64,000 nt of DNA from an uncultured Gammaproteobacteria bacterium (GCA_938082545.1 CALKCL010000001.1:1-64000); one strand, 5' to 3'; counted from the stretch's first letter, positions 25,774 through 34,489 are shown. Notes: generated by a model from the letters alone, not told the origin. A program made the numbers and translations.

Positions 25774-26787
25774 ATGAATGCGGGTAAATTACGATTTGGA
25801 TTATGGTACGACTTTCGTAATCCTCCTCAGTGGCAGCGAGATAATACGAGTCTTTACCATGAATGCTTTGCTCAAATCGTACGAGCCGAAGAGGCAGGAT
25901 TTGATGATATATGGTTATCAGAGCATCATTTTTTAGATGATTGTTATTCTCCATCTATGCTTCCAATAGGTTGTGCCATAGCAGCTTTGACCAAAAAAGT
26001 TCACATTGGCACTAGCGTTCTTTTGTTACCCTTACATGATCCCGTTCGAGTTGCGGAGGATGCTGCCACTTTGGATGTAATTTCGGGAGGGCGTTTAGAG
26101 CTAGGATTAGGAGTAGGTTACAAAGCTGAAGAGCTTAGAGCTTGGGGCGTAGAGCCCAAAAGTCGCGGGAAGCGAATGGACGAAGGTATTGAGATAATCC
26201 AACGACTCTTTGCAGGTGAAAAATTTAGCTTCCACGGAGAATATAATAATTTTACAGACATCCAGTTAAGACCTCTGCCAGTTCAGAAAAATCCTAGATT
26301 ATGGATAGCAGGTTTCAGTAATATAGCGGTGCGCCGCGCGGCTAGAGTTGGCGCTGGTTATATTGCCATTGGCCCGGTAGGGCCGTTTACTAAAGTCTAT
26401 CGTGATGAGTTAGCAAAAACTGGAAAGAATCCTGATGAATATGAGATAGCGGCTGGGTACGCGTGGCTGCATGTCGCTAAAGACCCTGAGAAGCGATGGC
26501 AAGAAGCAGTTGAACATCTAGCCTACCAGCAGAATGAGTATGGCAAATGGTTCAGTGGAGCAGGAATGGATTTTATCAAGCCTGTTACAGCTACTCGTGA
26601 ATCTATAGAGAAGAATGACGTATACATAGTCAGTCCTGAACAAGCGTGTGAAATGATAGAAAAGTATCAGAAAGAAACCGGTTGCCAAAGGTTTTATACG
26701 TGGGCGGTTCCTCCAGGCATGAGCCCTAGTTGGTCAGATGAACATATTGAGCTGATGGCCAGTGAAGTTATGCCAGCTTTCAGGTAA
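25774..26787 (+). CDS. LLM-class flavin/F420-dependent oxidoreductase
   Basis: A 337-residue luciferase-like TIM-barrel protein. Its blocks are AEEAGFDDIWLSEHHF, IGTSVLLLPLHDPVRVAEDAATLD, SGGRLELGLGVGYKAEELRAWG and NPRLWIAGFSN. The GRLELGLGVGY motif is typical of the large LLM subgroup whose cofactor may be F420 or FMN. A GGGGA box sits a few bases before the ATG. The gene probably shares an operon with the LLM at 24614. It ends at a hairpin that fills the space to the converging DUF3047-like gene. Confidence 0.88.
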   Translation: MNAGKLRFGLWYDFRNPPQWQRDNTSLYHECFAQIVRAEEAGFDDIWLSEHHFLDDCYSPSMLPIGCAIAALTKKVHIGTSVLLLPLHDPVRVAEDAATLDVISGGRLELGLGVGYKAEELRAWGVEPKSRGKRMDEGIEIIQRLFAGEKFSFHGEYNNFTDIQLRPLPVQKNPRLWIAGFSNIAVRRAARVGAGYIAIGPVGPFTKVYRDELAKTGKNPDEYEIAAGYAWLHVAKDPEKRWQEAVEHLAYQQNEYGKWFSGAGMDFIKPVTATRESIEKNDVYIVSPEQACEMIEKYQKETGCQRFYTWAVPPGMSPSWSDEHIELMASEVMPAFR

Positions 26788-26791
26788 TAAA

Positions 26792-26833
26792 TTGCCGCTG
26801 TAAGATTTCTGAAATGGTTTCTGACGGCGGCAA
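26792..26833. terminator. Hairpin between convergent genes (possible bidirectional terminator)
   Basis: TTGCCGCTGT pairs with ACGGCGGCAA (10 bp with one G-U pair) around a 22-nt loop. It fills the gap between the stop codons at 26787 (plus) and 26834 (minus). No long T tract follows on either strand, so termination efficiency is uncertain. Confidence 0.5.
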
Positions 26834-27898
26834 CTATAAAACCTTTAGGACCTTATCTTTGTCCTTTAAGAAGATTCTGGAAAACTCTGCACTTGCTTGA
26901 GCGTGCTGAAAAGTGGAAACGCCGATAAGCCATATAGCAGTGATAATTTGAGGCTCAAAACCCATGGATTTTTTGACATCTTCAAATAAGTTGCGAGATT
27001 CAGATAACCAATTTTTATTTTGGTCGCCTTTTCGAACCACATAATGAGTCTCTCGGTCTTTCCAAGATCTTACGGGGCAGTCAAAGTGATGTCCCTCTTC
27101 TAATTGGCTACTCCATATCCATGTTAAATCTCTTCCGTTTTCAAACTCTGCCGCAACTGACACGTAGTCGTGAGATTTGGCTCTATCTTCTCGTACACAG
27201 CTAGGATGTTCTATTAGCTTCCAATCCCAATTTAAATAAGTTGATTGAGTGACAGGAAATTCTAGTTTCTTCCGGATTATCCCCTGATCGTTTAACGAAT
27301 TAAGAATGATACGGTTCCTTCCCGAATCTGCAACGTGGGAGTATATATCGCTCACTCCGGCTTCCTTTAAATACTTCCAACCAGACGGAGCAGCTTTTGG
27401 TTGCTCAAGTTGCGCAGAAGCGGCCTCTAAAAGTAAAGATTTTTTAAATTGACTCAGGGTCTTCAATTTCTTTAAGCCCAGTTTGGGATCGCGCTCCCAG
27501 CAGATGAGAGTAACACTTAGTTCCCCCGTTAAGTGTTGGTAAAGGCTAGTAGGGGACTTTAAGTCTCCTTTTAGATTGGACCATAAGCCATAATAGATTC
27601 CGACTTCGATAGTTCCGGAAACATCAGAGACAAATGTGCCGGTTCCTCTTGTAACATTTTCAATCTCTCCTCCAGGGATTCTTGCCCATAAATGAAACCC
27701 CGGTCCGCCATACAAGCTTGAATCTTCGGTAGACCAATTTATCTGGCCTTCAGCTAGCAGTGTGTATTGTTGGCCGCGTTTAATTTCTATTTTAGTCTGC
27801 TGCCAAGGAGGCTCATTTCCTGAAAGTACCATATAGTCAATGTCGGCGACTTCTTCTACTGATGCAATGTCAAAATTAGTGACTAGTTTTTCTCTCAT
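26834..27898 (-). CDS. Lectin-like (PA-IL type) domain fused to DUF3047
   Basis: This 354-residue protein has no signal peptide or membrane helix in this reading. Residues about 20-145 form a beta-rich unit. IEIKRGQQYTLLAEGQINW, the YGGPGFHLWARI stretch and GTIEVGIYYGLW resemble the jelly-roll of LecA/PA-IL-like sugar-binding domains, in which an I-x-x-G-x-x-x-T-I-x-A-x-G-x-W strand pair is typical. Residues about 170-354 look like DUF3047: LNWDWKLIEHPS, then DYVSVAAEFENGRDLTWIWSSQ, CPVRSWKDRETHYVVRKG and a FEDVKKSMGFEPQIITAIWLI block. The fusion is unusual to me. The role is unknown; carbohydrate binding is only inferred. It converges with the LLM gene and is divergent from the LLM at 28121. 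Confidence 0.55.
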   Translation of the reverse strand: MREKLVTNFDIASVEEVADIDYMVLSGNEPPWQQTKIEIKRGQQYTLLAEGQINWSTEDSSLYGGPGFHLWARIPGGEIENVTRGTGTFVSDVSGTIEVGIYYGLWSNLKGDLKSPTSLYQHLTGELSVTLICWERDPKLGLKKLKTLSQFKKSLLLEAASAQLEQPKAAPSGWKYLKEAGVSDIYSHVADSGRNRIILNSLNDQGIIRKKLEFPVTQSTYLNWDWKLIEHPSCVREDRAKSHDYVSVAAEFENGRDLTWIWSSQLEEGHHFDCPVRSWKDRETHYVVRKGDQNKNWLSESRNLFEDVKKSMGFEPQIITAIWLIGVSTFQHAQASAEFSRIFLKDKDKVLKVL

Positions 27899-28037
27899 CG
27901 AGGACTACTGTTTGGTAAAGGACAGACCGTATTCTTATCTAAAAATCAGCTAACGTAAAGTTGGTGGATCTCTTATATAAGATTCAGGTGTTTAGTATCG
28001 CATCTATGATGAGGTACTATAGGTCTGTGATGTTTCC

Positions 28038-28059
28038 TCCGTGACGTATACGTGGCGGA
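28038..28059. promoter_or_regulatory. 22-bp imperfect palindrome upstream of an LLM gene (candidate operator)
   Basis: TCCG-tg-ACGTATACGT-gg-CGGA: a perfect 10-bp core flanked by mirror-image TCCG/CGGA arms at equal 2-nt spacing. It lies 61 nt before the LLM start at 28121, in the divergent region with the DUF3047 gene. There is no T run, so a regulator site is likelier than a terminator. Confidence 0.4.
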
Positions 28060-28120
28060 AATAGATTAGTACGCAACATTTAGAACTCTGAAAAAGCAAA
28101 ACAAGTAGAGAGAAACAGCT

Positions 28121-29044
28121 ATGAAAATCAGATTGGGATTCGGATTACTCAACTATCCTTTTGAAAGCGGGAAAGAATTTTTCCGTTGGGTTGAAATGCT
28201 TGAAGAAGCCGGGGTCGATTCTGTATGGCAGTCAGACCGATTGATCTCTACCGATAATTACTTGGAATCCTTAAGCGCCTTAGCATCTCTTGCGGGCTGT
28301 ACCGAAAAAATTAAATTTGGAATGAACGCGATTGTAGCGCCTCTTCGTGATCCCCTCGTGCTAGCCAAGCAATGCGCGACGATAGATTACCTAAGCGGAG
28401 GGAGATTGCTACCAATGTTTGGTGTGGGGTATCCCAAGGCAGCGGAATGGGCCGCGACAGGACGGAGCTCTGACCATCGCGGGTCTAAGGCGAATGAAAT
28501 GTTTGCTCTTATGACCAGACTTTGGACAGAAGAATCAGTGACTTTCGAAGGGAAGTACTACCAATATAAAAATGCTTCTATCGCTCCACGTCCTGTGCAG
28601 ACTCCGCTCCCTTTGTGGATTGGTGGCTCTAGCAATGCTGCTATTAACCGGACAGCAAAACTCGGGTCGGGGTGGATAGGGGGCATAACTAGTCCGGAAG
28701 ATGTCAAACGAGTGATCATGGGAATAAAAGCCAAGTCAGCCGAATATGGCCGCGAGATAGACGATGATCACTATGGAACATCTATAGGGTTCAGGATCGG
28801 GAGCGTAGACGATGAAGCGGTGGTAAATTCTCCTTTTGTTAAACGAACAGGCATTGGAGAAAACATGGATTTGAACCCGTTATTTGCTATAGGAAGTTCT
28901 TCGCAAGTGACCGAAAGAATCCGTGCCTACATTAAATCTGGTGCAAGTAAGTTCGTTTTGTTTCCTATTGCATCAGGCTCAAAAGACGTCTTCGATCAGA
29001 CGCAGCGTGTTCTCGCCGAGATAAAGCCGGCGATAGAGAACTGA
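28121..29044 (+). CDS. LLM-class F420-dependent-type oxidoreductase
   Basis: A 307-residue luciferase-like protein. It has MKIRLGFGLLNYP, LEEAGVDSVWQSDR, KIKFGMNAIVAPLRDPLVLAKQCATID, SGGRLLPMFGVGYPKAAEWAATG and TPLPLWIGGSSNAA. The W-x-S-D-R sequence after strand 2 and the short C-terminus fit F420-dependent members of the LLM class, but the cofactor needs biochemical proof. AGAGAG precedes the ATG. It is a single-gene unit: a palindromic operator candidate lies upstream and a hairpin follows 12 nt after the stop. The substrate is unknown. Confidence 0.88.
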   Translation: MKIRLGFGLLNYPFESGKEFFRWVEMLEEAGVDSVWQSDRLISTDNYLESLSALASLAGCTEKIKFGMNAIVAPLRDPLVLAKQCATIDYLSGGRLLPMFGVGYPKAAEWAATGRSSDHRGSKANEMFALMTRLWTEESVTFEGKYYQYKNASIAPRPVQTPLPLWIGGSSNAAINRTAKLGSGWIGGITSPEDVKRVIMGIKAKSAEYGREIDDDHYGTSIGFRIGSVDDEAVVNSPFVKRTGIGENMDLNPLFAIGSSSQVTERIRAYIKSGASKFVLFPIASGSKDVFDQTQRVLAEIKPAIEN

Positions 29045-29056
29045 GTCGTGAAATTT

Positions 29057-29090
29057 AGGGCCGCCTGAATTTTGTAAGTCAGACAGCCCT
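29057..29090. terminator. Hairpin between convergent genes
   Basis: AGGGCCGCCTGA pairs with TCAGACAGCCCT (10 of 12 positions) around a 10-nt loop. It lies between the stop of the LLM gene (29044) and the stop of the RRM gene (29104, minus strand). Short A/T runs flank both sides, so a bidirectional terminator is plausible. Confidence 0.5.
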
Positions 29091-29103
29091 TAAAATGCCG
29101 GAC

Positions 29104-29358
29104 TTATCTTCTGTCGTCTCTTGGGCGTGCTTCGTTAACTCTCGCCTCACGTCCTTTTAGCATAGCTCCGTTGAGCTCTTCTACCGCTGCAGCTCCTTCG
29201 CTCGCATTGGGCATCTCTACGAAACCAAAGCCTTTAGAACGGCCAGTGTCTCGGTCGCTAATGATTTTACAGCTATCCACTGTCCCGTGTTGTTCAAATG
29301 ACTCTTGGAGTTCTTCGACGCTAATGTCATAAGAGAGGTTTCCAACATAAATATCCAT
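29104..29358 (-). CDS. Small RRM-type RNA-binding protein
   Basis: This 84-residue single RNA-recognition-motif protein has RNP2 as IYVGNL (residues 3-8) and RNP1 as KGFGFVEM (42-49). The order is beta-alpha-beta-beta-alpha-beta, and the tail is short and basic (ARPRDDRR). Bacterial RRM proteins of this size (Rbp type) are cytoplasmic and are often cold- or stress-induced; the function here is not known. AAAGG lies 8 nt before the ATG. The upstream leader holds paired, overlapping inverted repeats described separately, which may control its expression. It stands alone between convergent and co-directional units. Confidence 0.9.
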   Translation of the reverse strand: MDIYVGNLSYDISVEELQESFEQHGTVDSCKIISDRDTGRSKGFGFVEMPNASEGAAAVEELNGAMLKGREARVNEARPRDDRR

Positions 29359-29400
29359 AACTAGTACCTTTTATATATACCATCTTTTGTAAGTAGTAGA

Positions 29401-29428
29401 CTCTTGCCCGATGGCAAAACAGCAAGAG
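29401..29428 (-). promoter_or_regulatory. Mutually exclusive inverted repeats in the RRM gene leader
   Basis: CTCTTGC (29401-29407) pairs perfectly with GCAAGAG (29422-29428). Inside, TTGCC (29404-29408) can alternatively pair with GGCAA around a 4-nt loop. The element lies 43-70 nt before the RRM start codon, so it may be part of a structured 5-prime leader. Confidence 0.35.
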
Positions 29429-29772
29429 CAGTAAAAATGATACGCCGTCTTAAGCGTTAGATCGATAAACGCCGATAATAAGCGGAAGAGGGGTGATATG
29501 TGTGTGTGTCCGATAAACAAGGTCTATGCAAATAAGAGTTGAGTCTTTAGGTGACCGGGGCAGCTTTTGGTTGGTACGTTGTCTTTTTGTAGACAGCACC
29601 TATCCCGTAATTGACATCCCCAGCTTTTTCGACTATTTCTTCTATCCTCAACTAAACTGTACGCCTTGCGCGCGAGCCTTTATCATAAACCCCTACGAGG
29701 GAGGTGGCAACACTTGTCTGACACGGAATGGTAAGCTTCCTGACGTGGAGAAAACCAGTTTCTTTTTCATGA

Positions 29773-29814
29773 TAAAAAATATTTTAATCTCTATTTTAAA
29801 CAATTACTTAGAGA
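29773..29814 (-). terminator. Weak candidate terminator after the carboxylase operon
   Basis: On the minus strand TCTCT, a 17-nt loop and AGAGA are followed by a T-rich stretch including six consecutive T (complement of 29773-29778). It starts at the quinone oxidoreductase stop. The 5-bp stem is short, so confidence is low. Confidence 0.3.
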
Positions 29815-30792
29815 CTACTTAGAAAGAACAATCTTCCCGTACAATTCTCGACTTTCTAGGATTTTCATACCTTCTAATGCGTCTTCAAAGGATAAATGTT
29901 GAAAAATAACAGGCTTGATGCTGCCAATTTTGAGGAGTTGATATAGGTATTTTTGGCAGCTTTCAACTTTGTCGGGTGCCCTATCGATGTACTGTCCCCA
30001 TGCCAACCCTATGATTGCTGCATTTTTCAAAAGTAGCCTATTGGTCTCAATAGAGGGAATGGTCCCAGCAGCAAAGCCAATGACAATTAGTCGCCCATCC
30101 CAGCCAAGACATCTTTTTGTTTGTTCGAAAAGTTCGCCTCCTACTGGGTCATAGATAACATCTGCGCGTCGACCATTGGTGAGCCGGCTCACTTCTTCAA
30201 CAAGATTTTGGGCTTTATAATTAATGACATAGTCTGCACCTTGGTTTAAGCAGACGTCCATCTTTTCCCGACTGCCGGCAGCAGCTATTACTGTAGCTCC
30301 CATGAGTTTCCCTAGCTGGATAGCGGCAAGTCCGACTCCGCCGGCTCCGCCGAGAACTAACAGCGTTTCGCCCACCTGGAGATGGGCACGATGGGCAAGT
30401 CCGAAGTACGATGTCCCATAAGTGACGCTCAACGCAGCACCGGCTTCATCTGATACGAAATCAGGCACTAACCAGGCACTGTTGTTCGTCACTTCAAAGT
30501 ATTCTGCGAGTGTTCCACCGCCATGACAGAAACCAGCTACTCGGTCTCCGGTTTTGAATTTGCTTGAAGGCCCTGCGGACTCGACAATACCTATTCCTTC
30601 GACTCCAGGAACAGCAGGAAGGGGAGCTTTTACCTGGTATAGGCCTTGGCAAACTAACAAATCGGGAAAATTCAAAGACACCGCAGAAGTTTTAACTATC
30701 GCGGTATCCGTTTTGTGGGTTGGCATTTTCCGGTCTGACCATTTTAATACCTCGTGATAAGGTCCATAGGATTCGAATTGCCAAGCTTTCAT
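29815..30792 (-). CDS. Quinone oxidoreductase-type medium-chain reductase
   Basis: A 325-residue zinc-independent medium-chain dehydrogenase/reductase. The N-terminal GroES-like domain has VSLNFPDLLVCQGLYQ and PGVEGIGIVESAG. The NADPH Rossmann motif is VLGGAGGVGLAAIQLGKLMG (about residues 140-160), and the C-terminus has LLKNAAIIGLAWGQY. The catalytic zinc ligands are lacking, as in the quinone oxidoreductase/enoyl reductase branch. It reduces enones, quinones or enoyl-CoA with NADPH. It is the last gene of the acetone-carboxylase-like operon, 15 nt after the FAH-family gene. AGGT precedes the ATG. Confidence 0.88.
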   Translation of the reverse strand: MKAWQFESYGPYHEVLKWSDRKMPTHKTDTAIVKTSAVSLNFPDLLVCQGLYQVKAPLPAVPGVEGIGIVESAGPSSKFKTGDRVAGFCHGGGTLAEYFEVTNNSAWLVPDFVSDEAGAALSVTYGTSYFGLAHRAHLQVGETLLVLGGAGGVGLAAIQLGKLMGATVIAAAGSREKMDVCLNQGADYVINYKAQNLVEEVSRLTNGRRADVIYDPVGGELFEQTKRCLGWDGRLIVIGFAAGTIPSIETNRLLLKNAAIIGLAWGQYIDRAPDKVESCQKYLYQLLKIGSIKPVIFQHLSFEDALEGMKILESRELYGKIVLSK

Positions 30793-30807
30793 TTTTGTAC
30801 CTGTTGT

Positions 30808-31668
30808 TTAATTGGTAGCGGTGGTCTCTGGTTCCGACACGATTGTGTTTTCAATGTATCCCAGCTCAGGTATCTCTACTTTCACGGTTTGACCCACCGT
30901 CAGAAATTTTTTCGGATCGAGCCCGATACCTACGCCACTGGGTGTCCCAGTCAATATTAAATCGCCCACTTCTAGGGTAAAGGCTGTTGTCAATGTGGCA
31001 ATTTGGTCGAAACAGTCAAATACAAGATGTCGTGTATTGGAGTTCTGACGTAACTCCCCATCTACCCACGTTTTGATATCCAGATCATGTGGGTCTTCAA
31101 TTTCATCTTTGGTAGTGATCCAAGGTCCAAACGGACTATGGGTATCGAATGATTTCCCTAATGTGAAAGTCTGAGAGCGCATTTGCCAATCACGAACACT
31201 CACGTCGTTACAAACAACATATCCAGCTATGACTGAATGTGCGTTTTCTCTGGTTATATGTCTGCAACGTTTGCCGATCACAAAGCCGAATTCTCCTTCG
31301 TAATCGAGTTTGTCCGACACTTTGGGCAAGTGGACGTCTGCATATGGCCCATTAGCAGCGGTAGATTGCTTGTTGAAGAACATCGGGAAATCAGGCGTAG
31401 CTAAACCGGTTTCTTCAATATGATCTTTATAATTCAATCCGACCGCTAGAATCTTGGGCGGTCGATGGATGGGTGCGCAAAGTTCAACTTGGGAAAGCTG
31501 GTATTCTTCGCCTTTATAGATCTGAGCTTTACTCAAAGCCACGTCGCCAGCTTCTAAAAATGCGATCATTTCTCCAGGGACACTGGCTTTAGATAAGTCA
31601 ACAATAATACTGTCTTCGACCCGTCCTATTCGTTTTTCTCCATCTATTCGGAAAGTAGCTAATTTCAT
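30808..31668 (-). CDS. Fumarylacetoacetate hydrolase (FAH)-family protein
   Basis: This 286-residue protein has the metal-binding triad of the FAH fold: E-x-E in KLDYEGEFGFVIGKRCRHI and Asp in NDVSVRDWQMR. LGKSFDTHSPFGPWI and ILTGTPSGVGIGLDP are also present. AVGLNYKDHIEE is the usual start of the C-terminal domain. Family members hydrolyse C-C bonds of 1,3-diketones or acylpyruvates, decarboxylate oxaloacetate, or hydrate 2-oxo-pentenoates. A carboxylase that makes a beta-keto acid is encoded just upstream, so a 1,3-dicarbonyl-cleaving or decarboxylating role is plausible but unproved. It is 16 nt after the beta subunit gene. Confidence 0.9.
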   Translation of the reverse strand: MKLATFRIDGEKRIGRVEDSIIVDLSKASVPGEMIAFLEAGDVALSKAQIYKGEEYQLSQVELCAPIHRPPKILAVGLNYKDHIEETGLATPDFPMFFNKQSTAANGPYADVHLPKVSDKLDYEGEFGFVIGKRCRHITRENAHSVIAGYVVCNDVSVRDWQMRSQTFTLGKSFDTHSPFGPWITTKDEIEDPHDLDIKTWVDGELRQNSNTRHLVFDCFDQIATLTTAFTLEVGDLILTGTPSGVGIGLDPKKFLTVGQTVKVEIPELGYIENTIVSEPETTATN

Positions 31669-31684
31669 TTTAAAAGTCTCTTTT

Positions 31685-33853
31685 TTAGCTGTAGTGAAGG
31701 ATAAGATATTCGTCTATGTACATTTCCTTATTTGGGGGGATAACTACGGTAGTCATTGGATCACGAATTATCGACGGGCCTTTGACCGTGTTTCCAGCTT
31801 TTAATTCCCCCATTTCCCAAACGTCAAAGCTGACCCATCCGTCTTTATGATACACGTCACGCTTTTCTACGAATGCACTAGCATCTGCTTCCGAACCAGA
31901 CAAGTCATGCCTCAGTAGTTTTGGTTGGGGTTTGTCTGCAATAGCTTCAAGGTGAATATCTGTCAATGAGTAGCCGGCACTGCCAAATTTGGCGCCTTCT
32001 GGATAGACTTTAGAATACATAGTCTCGAACGCGGCGATCATAGTCTGTATATCATTCGGACCATCCATCACACCATTTTCCAACGCGGTATTGAAACTTT
32101 CAATTTGCCCCATATATCGAGCGGATACTCCGTATCGGAACGTGACAGTGTCTGGGTCGATACCTTCTGCTTTCATTTGTGTTCTGGCTTCGTGCTCCAA
32201 TTCTCTCCAGGTCGTGTCGATATCTTTGGCGATTTTCGCAAGATGTGCATCACTAGATTGATTGGGGATTAGTGCACGTGTGCCGCGGTCATACCTGTGC
32301 ATATATTCTGCGCAGGCAGCTCCAAATGCTGAAAAACCAGCCGCCCATGGAATAGTGATTACGTCCTTGAATTCTATTCCTTCCGCGAAGCCGTACATAT
32401 GCACAGGCCCAGCTCCTCCGTAGTAAAGCATGGTGAAGTCATGCGTATCATATCCCTTGGAGGCTATCATCGTACGCAAAAGATCATTCATTTCGGTGTT
32501 GATTATTTGAAGTAGTCCTGCTCCAGCTTCGTAGACATCTAGGCCGAGAGGGTCGGCAACCGTTTCTTTTAAGGCTTTTAGTGCTATCTCTTTATTGAGT
32601 TTGACTTGCCCACCCAAGAAATAGTCTGGATCGACATATCCGAGTGCGACATTGATGTCTGTCACAGTTAGTCGATCGTAGTTGAGGCAGATCCCAACAG
32701 CTGCACCAGCAGATTCAGGGCCAACATGTAGTCGTTTGTACTCATCTACCCAAACTACTGACCCAGCGCCTTGTCCGGCCGAGTCTAGCTCTACCATAGG
32801 CAGCGCTAGCCGATGCCCTGCTATATCCGCGCTTTTCGCTATACCGATTCGTTTGTCGATAATCAGACCGACATCAAAGCTAGTACCGCCCATGTCAGCG
32901 GTAACAATATTATCTAAATCTAAAACGTTACCTAAAAACTGCGCTCCAATTAGGCCGCCCACTGGCCCTGATATCATAGTTTCATAAAGTCTAGTGTAGT
33001 CCATATTTACAGCGCCGCCGTAAGAGAGCAACGTTAGTAACCGGCCATCAAAGCCTAATTCGCGTGCCGCTTTTTCCACATCTAATAGAGATGCCCTGAC
33101 CTGTTCAGCAGCAAAGCATTGGAATAAAAGACTTTTGAGTCGACTATTTTCTTTAGCCACAGGTGCAACGTCGGCGGAGCAAACTACCGGGATTTTTAAT
33201 CCTTCATCTTCAATTATTTTTTCCGCAATAGCTTTAGCTTGATGTTCATGACGAGGGTCAACGAATGAATACAGAAAAAGAATACCAATAACTTCGCAGC
33301 CTTCGTCCAATAATTTCTTCGTGCCTACTTTGACCTGTTCTTCATTGAGCGGGATTAGAACATGTCCTGCTGGCAAATGTATTTCACCAAGGTAACAACC
33401 ACCGCCAATTCTTTCACTTACGCCAAGAACATTCTTAGGTTCTACCAGAGGTCGAGTATGCTTATGCAACTGTTGATGCAACGATTCGGCTTGACTCTGC
33501 CCTAAGTAACTTAATCCACCTTCCATGACTGTCAGGTCTTCAAAACCACGGGTCACTAGTAATCCTACTTTTCTTCCATCTCCGGTCAGGATCGTATTTA
33601 ACATGCCTGTGCCGCAGTAAACGTCAGCGGCCAGACGTTTATGCACGTCTTCAGAGGTTAAACCTATAGATTGCGCAGCATCTGCGACAGAGTCGCGATA
33701 ACTCCTTTGCTGATCTTCTTTTCGGCTAATTGATTTACCTACAGTGAATGTACCATCAGGTTTTACAAGAATGGCATCAGTCATCGTCCCTCCGGCATCC
33801 AGGGCAAGTATAAGATCGCCAGTATTTGCACCGGCAGGAGCAGTTGTGCTCAT
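31685..33853 (-). CDS. Acetone-carboxylase-like beta subunit (HyuA/hydantoinase A family)
   Basis: This 722-residue protein starts LILALDAGGTMTDAILVK, the actin-like ATPase nucleotide loop of hydantoinase A/acetone carboxylase AcxA, which has a similar size (about 717 residues). A second phosphate-binding segment is IVTADMGGTSFDVGLI, and LYYGGAGPVHMYGFAEG lies in the C-terminal part. In acetone carboxylase this subunit phosphorylates ketone and bicarbonate. The AcxC-like gamma gene in the same operon favours a ketone carboxylase over a hydantoinase or oxoprolinase. GGAG lies 9 nt before the ATG. The ketone substrate is unknown. Confidence 0.88.
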   Translation of the reverse strand: MSTTAPAGANTGDLILALDAGGTMTDAILVKPDGTFTVGKSISRKEDQQRSYRDSVADAAQSIGLTSEDVHKRLAADVYCGTGMLNTILTGDGRKVGLLVTRGFEDLTVMEGGLSYLGQSQAESLHQQLHKHTRPLVEPKNVLGVSERIGGGCYLGEIHLPAGHVLIPLNEEQVKVGTKKLLDEGCEVIGILFLYSFVDPRHEHQAKAIAEKIIEDEGLKIPVVCSADVAPVAKENSRLKSLLFQCFAAEQVRASLLDVEKAARELGFDGRLLTLLSYGGAVNMDYTRLYETMISGPVGGLIGAQFLGNVLDLDNIVTADMGGTSFDVGLIIDKRIGIAKSADIAGHRLALPMVELDSAGQGAGSVVWVDEYKRLHVGPESAGAAVGICLNYDRLTVTDINVALGYVDPDYFLGGQVKLNKEIALKALKETVADPLGLDVYEAGAGLLQIINTEMNDLLRTMIASKGYDTHDFTMLYYGGAGPVHMYGFAEGIEFKDVITIPWAAGFSAFGAACAEYMHRYDRGTRALIPNQSSDAHLAKIAKDIDTTWRELEHEARTQMKAEGIDPDTVTFRYGVSARYMGQIESFNTALENGVMDGPNDIQTMIAAFETMYSKVYPEGAKFGSAGYSLTDIHLEAIADKPQPKLLRHDLSGSEADASAFVEKRDVYHKDGWVSFDVWEMGELKAGNTVKGPSIIRDPMTTVVIPPNKEMYIDEYLILHYS

Positions 33854-33921
33854 GTTATTGTCTCCAAAATAGTTTGCGCGCTCTCGACAACGAAAGCAGG
33901 CTTGAATAAAACGCTAGGAAT

Positions 33922-34485
33922 TCATCCCCAGTTGCTGGTCGTGCCAGATGTTTTATCTTGGTACCAGTCACTGGCAGCATCAGCTAGAGGTTTGCCTAAG
34001 TAATCGCTATAGAACTTATCCAGATCTGGTAGCATTTCCATGACTATAGGGTAGCCAGGAGGAACCACCTCAACGGCGTGTTGTGTCGCACAGCTTGGGC
34101 AGAAATATTCTCTAATTTCCTGCCATCCTGCTTCTGGAACAGCAGGCTTAGGGTCATATACGGCTTTCATTTCCTCTGCTGTCTTTCTTACCCGTACCTT
34201 GCTCTGGAGTTTCCAATTTGAACGGTAATCACCAAATTCGTGGCCACATTCGCACTTCGTTATACGTTTTCCTGCTGCTTGACTAACAATATAGAGCTTA
34301 TCGGATAAACGAAGTAGGATTTTATCTTTCCATTTCACTCGACCTTGCAGCACTTCTATGTAGTTGAAAAAACGACTGCTGTCTTTTTTAGGTAACTTGA
34401 GCAGCCGCTCTAAGTTGTCGTCATCAATTTTCCCATCGATTAGTTGTTCAATAATTCCTTTGCTGATAGAAATATCATTGCTCAT
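33922..34485 (-). CDS. Acetone-carboxylase-like gamma subunit
   Basis: A 187-residue protein, slightly longer than AcxC (about 168). It has the subunit-specific zinc/metal cysteines KCECGHEFGDYRSNWK and YFCPSCATQH, followed by VPPGYPIVMEMLPDLDKFY and YLGKPLADAASDW. These elements are known only from acetone and acetophenone-type carboxylase small subunits, which bridge the two large subunits. This gene is the strongest evidence that the operon encodes a ketone carboxylase. It begins 4 nt after the alpha-subunit stop, with AAGGA before the ATG, so translation is coupled. Confidence 0.9.
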   Translation of the reverse strand: MSNDISISKGIIEQLIDGKIDDDNLERLLKLPKKDSSRFFNYIEVLQGRVKWKDKILLRLSDKLYIVSQAAGKRITKCECGHEFGDYRSNWKLQSKVRVRKTAEEMKAVYDPKPAVPEAGWQEIREYFCPSCATQHAVEVVPPGYPIVMEMLPDLDKFYSDYLGKPLADAASDWYQDKTSGTTSNWG

Positions 34486-34489
34486 CGCT

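Larger units (their letters stand above)
29359..29814. other. 456-nt intergenic region with the leader of the RRM gene
   Basis: The part next to the RRM gene holds its ribosome site, a TATATA-rich stretch and inverted repeats at 29401-29428. A short TG run lies near 29496. A plus-strand open frame (29526-29822) is present but unusually Phe-rich and overlaps the end of the next gene, so I do not call it. Near 29773-29814 lies a weak hairpin with an A run that could end the minus-strand operon. I see nothing else. Confidence 0.5.

Noticed and set aside
29526..29822. 98-residue plus-strand open frame
   Set aside because: Phe-rich, no family features or ribosome site, and it overlaps the end of the quinone oxidoreductase gene.
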